A stretch of DNA of 28,188 nt from DASYUM01 sp036001225 (lineage in GTDB: Bacteria; Methylomirabilota; Methylomirabilia; Rokubacteriales; DASRDR01): NCBI GenBank assembly GCA_036001225.1, contig DASYUM010000008.1, forward strand, positions 1 through 28,188, in the 5' to 3' direction. Below the pieces are notes generated by a model. That model made no database searches. It saw only the letters and a program-made list of their open reading frames with translations, and had not been told where the DNA came from. This document shows positions 1 through 5,900 of the stretch, one piece after another. The translations under genes and the position numbers were made by a program. Within the stretch, counting starts at the first letter, position 1, and each line of letters starts with the position of its first letter.

Positions 1-1
1 G

Positions 2-724
2 GACCTCCGCTGGGGCCATCGTCGGACGCCCCTCTGGAACCGCGACTGGCGGCTCCGCTACCGGCGCCAGCCGGCCCTGGGGAGCTTCGCGCCGAGCTGG
101 GTCTGGATGGCGACGCTGATGCAGCGCGAAAAGGAGCGGAAGGCGGAGCGGGTCGTGATCCCGCTCCGGCCGCTCGAGGAGATCGTCAAGGACCCGCCGG
201 AGCCCGACGAGCCACCCGAGACCTGTGAGGAGTGCGGCGCGCCGATCGAACGGCTGACCGGCGCGCCGGCCTGTCCCGAGACCGCCCTCCGCACGACGAT
301 GTATCAGCTCCGGTTCCTGGCCGAGGCCAGGGAAGACGGGATCGAGGATCTCTTCGAGCTGCTCGACGAGCTGGACGCCCAGGAATGGGAGCACCTGGAG
401 CGGGGCGAGCCGCGGACCCCGTCCGCCCGGGAGCGCTGGCGCGACGAGCGGGACGAGCTGCGGCTCTGCCGCGAGAGCTGCGAATGGCTCATCGAGCAGG
501 GCGTCGAGGCCGTGAGCCCGGCCCGCGCCCTGCTGCTCGCCAAGGCGGCGGAGCTCGCCGGGCGCTTTGGCGACCCGGAAGGCTTCCTCACGCCGGCCCC
601 GCGGCCCGCCGCCCGAGGTCCCCGGATCGGGCGCAACGATCCCTGCCCCTGCGGCTCCGGCCGGAAGTACAAGCGCTGCTGCCTGGCGCGGGTCTCAGAG
701 CGGCCAAAGGAATCCCTGCCGTGA
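2..724 (+). CDS. SEC-C motif protein, 5' end cut by window edge
   Basis: The frame is open from the left edge to the TGA at 722-724. The residues before the first internal ATG (107) already look coding, being rich in Trp and Arg, and that ATG has no clear ribosome binding site, so the true start is probably outside the window. About 25 residues from the C-terminus is a SEC-C zinc motif (NDPCPCGSGRKYKRCC), the metal-binding tail known from SecA and many stand-alone proteins. A second possible zinc knuckle (CEECGAP followed by a later Cys) sits about 40 residues after the internal Met. The middle is highly charged and probably helical, and there is no membrane segment. SEC-C tails are thought to mediate protein or ribosome contacts; nothing here names a specific function. 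Confidence 0.8.
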   Translation, partial: DLRWGHRRTPLWNRDWRLRYRRQPALGSFAPSWVWMATLMQREKERKAERVVIPLRPLEEIVKDPPEPDEPPETCEECGAPIERLTGAPACPETALRTTMYQLRFLAEAREDGIEDLFELLDELDAQEWEHLERGEPRTPSARERWRDERDELRLCRESCEWLIEQGVEAVSPARALLLAKAAELAGRFGDPEGFLTPAPRPAARGPRIGRNDPCPCGSGRKYKRCCLARVSERPKESLP

Positions 725-773
725 GTGTCGAACCCTCGAACAGAGCGCCTCGAGCACAACCTGGTCGGACCGT

Positions 774-1031
774 CTAACGATATGCCTCGCGTCGGTGAGC
801 GACACGAAGAACCAGGACAGTTTGTGCTTCGTCGTCTACTTCGAAGAGAATTCGGTAGTCACCGACCCGGATATGCCAGCCATTGGCGGTTCCGCTCAGC
901 TTGGCGACGCCGGGAGGCTGCGGCTCTTGTTCAAGAGCTAGAAGGGTTCGTGTGATGCGAGAGCGGATCTCGGGAGAGAGCTTCCTGCGGTCGCGTTCTG
1001 CCGCTCCGCTGAGCAGAACGCCGTACGGCAC
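774..1031 (-). CDS. RelE/ParE-family toxin (solo)
   Basis: An 85-residue protein starting at GTG (1031). It has the layout of the RelE/ParE superfamily: an N-terminal beta strand (YGVLLSGAAERDRRKL), two helices, then the conserved C-terminal sheet with GDYRILFEVDD and VLRVAHRREAYR. RelE members cleave mRNA on the ribosome and ParE members poison gyrase; the sequence does not say which applies here. The usual partner would lie just upstream on the minus strand. The only frame there is short and ends in a TAG sharing its G with the toxin GTG (1031). It reads MLVRIFASRDLLSETGETP and is not a recognisable antitoxin. Either the antitoxin has decayed or the toxin is an orphan. The family call is firm, the activity unknown. 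Confidence 0.8.
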   Translation of the reverse strand: MPYGVLLSGAAERDRRKLSPEIRSRITRTLLALEQEPQPPGVAKLSGTANGWHIRVGDYRILFEVDDEAQTVLVLRVAHRREAYR

Positions 1032-1339
1032 TACGGCGTCTCGCCGGTCTCCGACAGCAGGTCACGCGATGCGAAGATGCGGACGAGCATGGGGACGACG
1101 CTCGCGTCGCACCAGGTTCCCCGAAGAGGAGGGGACTGAAAGAGGTTTACGACGCGTCGGTGTCGGACCATTGGAGATGTCGCACCAGGTTCCTCGAAGA
1201 GGAGGGGACTGAATCCCATCCCGAAACGCGCAGACAAAGGTCCCGGCCTACCTGTGGGTCGACATCTGTCGACGGGTTCGCCTGCCTGTTGTAGCCTGTC
1301 TGAGACTCTGGAATCCCGGTGTCTAATGAATCGAATCTG
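1032..1339. other. Intergenic stretch between toxin and phosphatase genes
   Basis: About 300 bases with no convincing gene. It holds the two 35-bp repeats described separately (1106-1213) and two GTCGAC palindromes four bases apart (1258-1263 and 1268-1273). It presumably carries the promoter of the downstream phosphatase gene, but I see no well-spaced -35/-10 pair. The minus-strand frame crossing it ends at 1031 and looks like noise or an antitoxin relic. Confidence 0.6.
1106..1213. CRISPR. CRISPR-like pair: two 35-bp repeats, one 38-bp spacer
   Basis: Positions 1106-1140 and 1179-1213 are the same 35-mer except for one base (C at 1121, T at 1194), separated by a unique 38-base stretch (1141-1178). 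Repeat size, spacer size and sequence style fit a CRISPR unit: the repeat begins GTCGCACC, carries a short inverted repeat (TCCCC...GGGGA in copy 1, TCCTC-GAA-GAGGA in copy 2), and ends GGGGACTGAA, close to the GAAA(C/G) end common in CRISPR repeats. No further copy is visible at the expected spacing on either side, and no cas gene is in the window. With two copies only, this may be a relict array, an array just starting, or a chance local duplication. Confidence 0.45.
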
Positions 1340-1807
1340 ATGCGCATCTATCTGGTGCGCCACGGGGAGGCGGTGCCGGAGCACGTGGACCCGGCGCGGC
1401 CGCTCTCCGCCCGCGGGCGAGCCGAGATCGAGCGGGTCGCCGCCGAGGTCGCGCGACTCGGGTGGCGGGTGGCCGAGATTCGCCACTCGGGACTCACGCG
1501 GGCCCGGCAGACGGCGGAGATGCTGGCGGCGCGCCTGGCACCCGAGCGCGGAGTCCGGGCCGTCGAGGGGCTCCGGCCGGACGACGACCCCCATCGGCTC
1601 GCCGCGGAGTGCGAGGCGACCCGGGAGCCGGTCATGCTGGTGGGGCACCTGCCTCACCTGGGCCGGCTCGCGTCTCTGCTGCTCCTGGGCGATCCCGGCC
1701 GCGAGCTGATCCGGTTCGGCACCGGCACGGTCGCCGGTCTGGCCCGGACGGACGGCGGCTTCCTGGTCGAATGCGTCATTGGACCTCACACGGAGGGCGC
1801 GTCATGA
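1340..1807 (+). CDS. SixA-type histidine phosphatase
   Basis: A histidine phosphatase (phosphoglycerate mutase-like) of about 155 residues, the size of the single-domain SixA group that removes phosphate from phosphohistidine in phosphorelay or PTS proteins. The catalytic RHGE is at residues 8-11 of MRIYLVRHGE, followed by the second Arg region (SGLTRARQTAEML) and the later catalytic His (LVGHLPHL). I start at the ATG at 1340 because the protein then begins exactly as SixA does; a GTG at 1319 would add seven residues. The stop overlaps the next start (ATGA at 1804-1807), so translation is probably coupled to the amidohydrolase. The real substrate is unknown. Confidence 0.85.
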   Translation: MRIYLVRHGEAVPEHVDPARPLSARGRAEIERVAAEVARLGWRVAEIRHSGLTRARQTAEMLAARLAPERGVRAVEGLRPDDDPHRLAAECEATREPVMLVGHLPHLGRLASLLLLGDPGRELIRFGTGTVAGLARTDGGFLVECVIGPHTEGAS

Positions 1808-3132
1808 CCAAAGATGAGCTGAAGCAGCGGGTGTACGCGGCGATCGATCGGCGGGCCGAGGAGATCATCGGGCTCGGCGAGCGGGTCCGGCAGAAGCCCG
1901 AGCTGGGCTTCAAGGAGGTCGCCACCGCGAAGCTCGTCGAGGAGACCTTCGCGCGCCTCGGGCTCCGGCCGAAGGCCGGCCTGGCGCTGACCGGGGTCCG
2001 CGCCGACGCGGAGGGCCGGGCCGGCGCCGGACCGACGTTCGCGCTGCTCGGCGAGCTGGATGGTCTCGTGGTGGCCGGCCACCCGGAGGCCGACCCGGCC
2101 ACCGGCGCCGCCCACGCCTGCGGGCACAACGCGCAGATCGCGGGGCTGCTCGGCGCCGCCATGGGTCTGCTGGAGGCCAAGGCGTTCGACCACCTGGCCG
2201 GCCGGCTGGTCTTCTTCGCGGTACCGGCCGAGGAGTACGGCGACATCGAGTGGCGCGTGAACGAGGCCCGCGCCGGCCGGCTCGAGTTCCTGGGGGGCAA
2301 GCCGGAGCTGCTCCGCCTCGGCCACTTCGACGACGTGGACCTGGCGATGATGATCCACACCACCCCCCGGACCGAAGAGGGCAAGGCGGGGGTCCCGGCG
2401 TCCACCAACGGCTGCGTGGTGAAGACGATCCGCTATCTGGGCCGGGCCGCCCACGCCGGTGGGGCGCCCCACAAGGGCGTCAACGCCCTCTACGCGGCCC
2501 AGATCGGCCTGATGGCGATCAATGCGCTCCGGGAGACCTTCCGCGACGAGGACACGATCCGGGTCCACCCGATCATCACCCACGGCGGGACCCAGGTGAA
2601 CGTGATCCCGGCCGAGGTCCGGCTCGAGACCTACGTGCGCGGCAAGACGATCGAGGCCATCGTGGACGCCGCCGCCAAGGTGGACCGCGCGCTGAGGGCG
2701 GGGGCGCTCGCCCTCGGCGCCAAAGTCGAAATCGAGACCATCCCGGGGTACCTGCCGATGACGTGCGACCCGGTGATGGCGGAGACGTTCCAGGCGAACG
2801 CCGCGGCCTTCGTCGGGCCCGAGCAGTACAAGCCGATCAGCCATCGCACCGGCTCCACCGACATGGGGGACCTCGGCCACGTCATGCCGGTCCTCCACCC
2901 GTTCATGGGCGGCGCCCGGGGGACGAGCCACGCGGCCGACTTCGAGATCGTGGACCGCGAGCTGGCCTACGTGGGGCCGGCCAAGATGCTGGCCGCGATG
3001 GCCATCGACCTGTTGGCCGACGGCGCCGCCGGGGCCCGGGCGGTGCTCGCGAAGGCGAAGCCCCCGCTGACGCGGCCGGGGTACCTCGCCTTCCAGCGCG
3101 GGCTCGCCCGGCGCGAGCTCTACGAAGCGTGA
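1804..3132 (+). CDS. M20-family amidohydrolase / aminoacylase (AbgB-like)
   Basis: A 442-residue M20 metallopeptidase-family hydrolase. Visible metal-site elements are LGELDGL (about residues 82-88), ACGHNAQIAG (Cys106, His108), PAEEYGD (Glu143/Glu144), the dimerisation-domain His in GRAAHAGGAPHKGVNAL, and the C-terminal TSHAADF. The layout matches the M20D branch (AbgB, aminoacylases, IAA-amino acid hydrolases), which cleaves N-acyl or amide bonds of small molecules, with a lid domain in the middle. No signal peptide is seen, so it should be cytosolic. It overlaps the phosphatase stop by 4 bp at its start, and the lactonase relic starts inside its own stop (GTGA at 3129-3132). The natural substrate cannot be told. 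Confidence 0.87.
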   Translation: MTKDELKQRVYAAIDRRAEEIIGLGERVRQKPELGFKEVATAKLVEETFARLGLRPKAGLALTGVRADAEGRAGAGPTFALLGELDGLVVAGHPEADPATGAAHACGHNAQIAGLLGAAMGLLEAKAFDHLAGRLVFFAVPAEEYGDIEWRVNEARAGRLEFLGGKPELLRLGHFDDVDLAMMIHTTPRTEEGKAGVPASTNGCVVKTIRYLGRAAHAGGAPHKGVNALYAAQIGLMAINALRETFRDEDTIRVHPIITHGGTQVNVIPAEVRLETYVRGKTIEAIVDAAAKVDRALRAGALALGAKVEIETIPGYLPMTCDPVMAETFQANAAAFVGPEQYKPISHRTGSTDMGDLGHVMPVLHPFMGGARGTSHAADFEIVDRELAYVGPAKMLAAMAIDLLADGAAGARAVLAKAKPPLTRPGYLAFQRGLARRELYEA

Positions 3133-3283
3133 CGCCGCCGCGGCCGGTCTACGAGGTCTACGCGCTCAAGTACGGGGAGCGGCCGACGACGGCCTGCCAG
3201 TTCTTCTACCGCGAGCTCTCCCACGAGCCGCTCACCCTCGACTTCTCACGCGGGTCGAGGCGGGCGTGATCCGGATCGCGTGA
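3129..3283 (+). pseudogene. Internally deleted metallo-beta-lactamase (AHL-lactonase-like) gene
   Basis: From the GTG at 3129 the frame gives about 38 residues (PVYEVYALKYGERPTTAC, then QFFYRE.SHEPLTLD). I recognise these as the N-terminus of the N-acyl-homoserine lactonase family of metallo-beta-lactamases, which normally continues into the YFVWL strand and, further on, the HxHxDH zinc site. Here the match stops near 3246, and the frame ends at TGA 3267-3269 after an unrelated tail. The neighbouring frame then reads TRVEAGVIRIA and stops at 3281-3283, overlapping the MaoC start by 4 bp exactly as an intact upstream gene would. The simplest reading is that the central part, about 200 codons including the whole zinc site, was deleted, leaving both ends. 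The C-terminal assignment is inference. Confidence 0.6.
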
Positions 3284-4155
3284 ACAAGCTCCCGCCCGGC
3301 TTCGCCGGGACGGCCGCGGGCCCCCTCACCCAGACCATCGACGCCCGCTGGCTCATGGCCTACGCGGCGGCGCTCGGCGCCACCGAGCCGGTCCATCTCG
3401 ACACCGCCCGGACCGGCGGCCTGCTCGCGCACCCGCTCTTCCCCGTCTGCTACGAGTGGCCCGCCGTCCTGGAGCTGCGGGCGGCGCTGCCATCCGAGGT
3501 CGCGGGGCGGGGCGTCCACGCCACCCACGACCTCGTCGTGCACCGCCTGCCGCGCGCCGGCGACCGCCTCACCACGACGGCGGTCGTCACGGCCCTGTGC
3601 CCTCACCGGGCCGGTGCCCTGGTCACGACGCGCCTCGAGACCGTGGACGCCGACGGCCAGCCGGTCAGCACGACGGAGTACGGCTCGATCTATCGCGACG
3701 TGGCGTGCGAGCCGGCCGAGACGGCGGCCGTTCCGCTGGCCGTGCCGCCGCGCATCCCGGTGTCCGCCGGCCCGCGGTGGACGGCGACGGTCCCGGTGCC
3801 GGCGGGCCTGGCCCACGTCTACAGCGAGTGCGCGCGGATCTGGAACCCCATCCACACCGACCCGGCGGTGGCGCGCGCGGCCGGCCTGCCCAACGTCATC
3901 TTGCACGGCACGGCCACGCTCGGGCTGGCCGTCACCGAGGTCGTGCGGCGGGAGGCCGCCGGGGATCCGGCCCGGGTCCGCCGCATCACGGGCCGCTTCG
4001 GGGCGATGGTGGGGTTGCCGTCGACCCTGACGGTGGACGGGCTCGGCGTCGTCGAGGTGGCCGGCGGCACCGGGGTCGCGTTCCGGGTCGTGACCGTCGA
4101 CGGTCGCCCCGCCGTCCGCGACGGCCGCGTCCTGCTGGCGACGCGACCAATCTAA
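3280..4155 (+). CDS. MaoC-like double-hotdog protein, catalytic Asp missing
   Basis: A 291-residue protein from GTG 3280 with two hotdog folds, as in eukaryote-type hydratase 2 or mesaconyl-CoA hydratase-like proteins. The N-terminal half has MAYAAALGATEPVH and AHPLFPVCYEW. The C-terminal half has the hydratase region ARIWNPIHTDPAVARAAG followed by ILHGTATL. In classic (R)-specific enoyl-CoA hydratases this site is D-x-N-P-x-H. Here N189, P190 and H192 are kept, but the Asp position is Ile187. A normal hydratase reaction is therefore doubtful; CoA-ester binding or another chemistry is possible. It is the last gene of the plus-strand run, and its TAA shares bases with the stop of the convergent sigma gene. 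Confidence 0.8.
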   Translation: MNKLPPGFAGTAAGPLTQTIDARWLMAYAAALGATEPVHLDTARTGGLLAHPLFPVCYEWPAVLELRAALPSEVAGRGVHATHDLVVHRLPRAGDRLTTTAVVTALCPHRAGALVTTRLETVDADGQPVSTTEYGSIYRDVACEPAETAAVPLAVPPRIPVSAGPRWTATVPVPAGLAHVYSECARIWNPIHTDPAVARAAGLPNVILHGTATLGLAVTEVVRREAAGDPARVRRITGRFGAMVGLPSTLTVDGLGVVEVAGGTGVAFRVVTVDGRPAVRDGRVLLATRPI

Positions 4156-5396
4156 GCCGTCCCCGCCCGCGCCTCGGCCTCGGCCAGGCGGCCGGCCAGG
4201 AAGCGCCGCAGCGGATCGTTCTCGGTCAGATCGAGGGCCTGCCGGTAGGCCTGGGCGGCTTCGCTCCAGCGGCCGAGCCGGCGGAGGAGGTCGGCGCGGG
4301 CCGCCGGCAGGAGCGGGTAGTCGCGCAGGCGCCCGTCGGCCTCGAGGGCATCCAGGAGCCGGAGGCCCTGGGCGGGACCCTCGGCCATGGCGACGGCGGC
4401 GGCGCGGTTCAGCTCGATTACCGGCGACGGGTTGACGCGGAGCAGCAGGTCGTAGAGCCGCGCGATCTGGCGCCAGTCGGTCACCTCGGCGCGCGGGGCT
4501 CGAGCGTGGCAGGCGGCAATGGCCGCCTGCAGCGCGTAGAAGCCCGGGCCGCCGTCGCGGCGCGCGGTCTCGGCGAGCGCGATGCCTTCACGGATCTGGG
4601 CCTGGTCCCAGAGCCGCCGGTCCTGGTCCTCCAGCAGGACGATGTCGCCGTCAGGGCCGGCCCGGGCGCCCCGGCGGGAGTCGTGGAGGAGCATCAGCGC
4701 CAGCAGCGCGCGTGGCTCGGACGGGCCGGGCATCAGCTCGCAGAGCAGCCGGCCAAGTCGGATGGCCTCGGCACAGAGCTCCCGGCGCACCAGGGCGTCC
4801 CCCGAGGTCGCCGCGTAGCCCTCGTTGAAGACGAGGTAGACCGCCAGCATCACGGCCTCGAGGCGCTCCGGCAGCTCGGCGTCGGCCGGCACCCGGTAGG
4901 GGATGCCCGCGCTCCGGATCTTCTGCTTGGCGCGGACCAGGCGCTGCGCCATCGTGGGAACCGGCACCAGAAACGCCCGCGCGACCTCCTCCGTCGTGAG
5001 CCCGGCCAGGGTCCGGAGCGTGAGCGCGACCTGGGCCTCGACGGCCAGCGCGGGATGGCAGCAGGTGAAGATGAGCCGCAACGGGTCGTCGGCCACCGCG
5101 CCCTCCGGCTCGTCGCGCCCGTCCGCGGGGGCCTCGAGCGCCGCCAGGCGGCCGACCTCCTCGCGCTTGGCCTGGAAGCGGGTCTGCCGGCGCAGGCGGT
5201 CCACGGCCTTGTGCCGAGCGGTGCCGACCAGCCAGGCCCGCGGGTTGTCCGGCGTGCCCGCCGCCGGCCACTGCTCGAGGGCGGCGGCGAAGGCCTCCTG
5301 CACGGCCTCCTCGGCGAGATCGAAGTCGCCCAGGAGGCGGATCAGGGTCGCCAAGATCCGCCCGGATTCGTCGCGATAGAGGCGCTCGATGTCCAT
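4152..5396 (-). CDS. ECF42-type RNA polymerase sigma factor with C-terminal extension
   Basis: A 414-residue ECF sigma factor. Region 2 is near the N-terminus (LIRLLGDFDLAEEAVQEAF, PRAWLVGTARHKAVDRLRR) and region 4 is at about 125-165 (LTLRTLAGLTTEEVARAFLVP.PTMAQRLVRAKQKIR). The long C-terminal part (from about 170) has AVYLVFNEGYAAT and later helical, TPR-like repeats ending in DLTENDPLRRFLAGRLAEAEAR. Plain ECF factors are about 180-200 residues. This extension (DUF6596-type) marks the ECF42 group, whose members sit beside DGPF/YCII proteins and have no anti-sigma factor. The upstream gene here is such a protein. A strong hairpin lies between the two genes, and the start codon has no visible Shine-Dalgarno. 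It should direct RNA polymerase to TGTCGA-type promoters, including its own. Confidence 0.92.
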   Translation of the reverse strand: MDIERLYRDESGRILATLIRLLGDFDLAEEAVQEAFAAALEQWPAAGTPDNPRAWLVGTARHKAVDRLRRQTRFQAKREEVGRLAALEAPADGRDEPEGAVADDPLRLIFTCCHPALAVEAQVALTLRTLAGLTTEEVARAFLVPVPTMAQRLVRAKQKIRSAGIPYRVPADAELPERLEAVMLAVYLVFNEGYAATSGDALVRRELCAEAIRLGRLLCELMPGPSEPRALLALMLLHDSRRGARAGPDGDIVLLEDQDRRLWDQAQIREGIALAETARRDGGPGFYALQAAIAACHARAPRAEVTDWRQIARLYDLLLRVNPSPVIELNRAAAVAMAEGPAQGLRLLDALEADGRLRDYPLLPAARADLLRRLGRWSEAAQAYRQALDLTENDPLRRFLAGRLAEAEARAGTA

Positions 5397-5398
5397 CC

Positions 5399-5433
5399 GG
5401 CCGCCCGGGGGCAGTGTAGCCCACCGGGCGGCC
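5399..5433 (-). promoter_or_regulatory. Strong RNA hairpin just before the sigma factor start codon
   Basis: Perfect 10-bp arms at 5399-5408 and 5424-5433 (GGCCGCCCGG and its complement) are extended inward by GGGC/GCCC (5409-5412 and 5419-5422) around a 6-base loop with one bulged base. That is about 14 bp of nearly all GC pairs. On the transcript it lies between the DGPF stop (5461) and the sigma ATG (5396), ending two bases before the ATG, where a ribosome binding site should be. There is no T-run after it. It could hold down sigma translation, attenuate transcription, or protect the upstream mRNA. Confidence 0.65.
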
Positions 5434-5460
5434 GACGGCAGCCTCGCTGGCCCGGCCGGG

Positions 5461-5808
5461 CTACCCTTCCATGAGCGGCCGGACCTCGACCGCGCCCATG
5501 CGGACCGAGGGGATGCGGGCGGCGATGGCGATCGCCTCGTCGAGGTCCTTCGCCTCGATCAGATAGTAGCCCCCGAGCTGTTCCTTGGTCTCCGCGAACG
5601 GCCCGTCGGTGGTCAGGCGCTTGCCGTTCCGCACGCGCACGGTCGTGGCGGTCGCGGTGGGCTGGAGCCCGTGCCCGGCCTTGAAATGACCGCTCTGGAC
5701 GAGGCTCTGCGTGAAGGTGCCGTACTCCTGGTGGAGCTTGCCCTTCTCGGCCTCGCTCAGCTTCCCGACCTCCGCCTCGCTGTGGTAGATCAGCAGCAGG
5801 TATTCCAT
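5461..5808 (-). CDS. YCII/DGPF-domain protein (ECF42 partner)
   Basis: A 115-residue single-domain YCII-related protein starting MEYLLLIYHSE, with the diagnostic DGPF box in RLTTDGPFAETKEQLGGYYLIEA, then the DLDEAIAIAARIP helix and the EVRPLMEG end. The start at 5808 is fixed by an excellent ribosome binding site (AAGGAGGG, 5813-5820). The fold is a ferredoxin-like dimer; the biochemical role of DGPF proteins is not established. Genes of this family are the standard partners and targets of ECF42 sigma factors, and this one sits between a matching promoter (5841-5867) and the sigma gene, so the two form an autoregulated unit. Confidence 0.92.
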   Translation of the reverse strand: MEYLLLIYHSEAEVGKLSEAEKGKLHQEYGTFTQSLVQSGHFKAGHGLQPTATATTVRVRNGKRLTTDGPFAETKEQLGGYYLIEAKDLDEAIAIAARIPSVRMGAVEVRPLMEG

Positions 5809-5840
5809 CGGGCCCTCCTTGGTTGGGTGTTTACCCACTA

Positions 5841-5867
5841 GTCGAACGGGGGAGGCCCGAATCGACA
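5841..5867 (-). promoter_or_regulatory. Candidate ECF42-dependent promoter (TGTCGA-N17-CGAC)
   Basis: On the minus strand a -35 TGTCGA (5867-5862) and a -10 CGAC (5844-5841) are separated by exactly 17 bases. As I recall it, the described ECF42 target motif is TGTCGA at -35 and a CGA/TC-type element at -10. Transcription would begin about 5835, leaving a leader of roughly 26 bases that carries the AAGGAGGG site of the DGPF gene. Confidence 0.65.
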
Positions 5868-5900
5868 CCGCGCGCCGGGAGGCCGCCCGGGGCCGGGAGG

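Noticed and set aside
1258..1273. GTCGAC-ATCT-GTCGAC as a third, degraded CRISPR repeat
   Set aside because: It lies near where a third repeat would start, but only the first few bases agree; it is better seen as two chance palindromes.
1262..1295. A TGTCGA at 1267-1272 as a second ECF42 promoter before the phosphatase gene
   Set aside because: At 17 bases downstream the sequence is TGTA, not CGA/TC; no other support.
3456..5474. Plus-strand open frame of 672 codons over MaoC and the sigma gene
   Set aside because: It is a shadow of two real convergent genes, with low-complexity Arg/Gly/Pro composition and no recognisable domain.
5868..5900. Repeated GCCTCCCGGC after the fprA stop as a terminator
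   Set aside because: The copies are direct, not inverted, and no stable stem of clear design follows from them.
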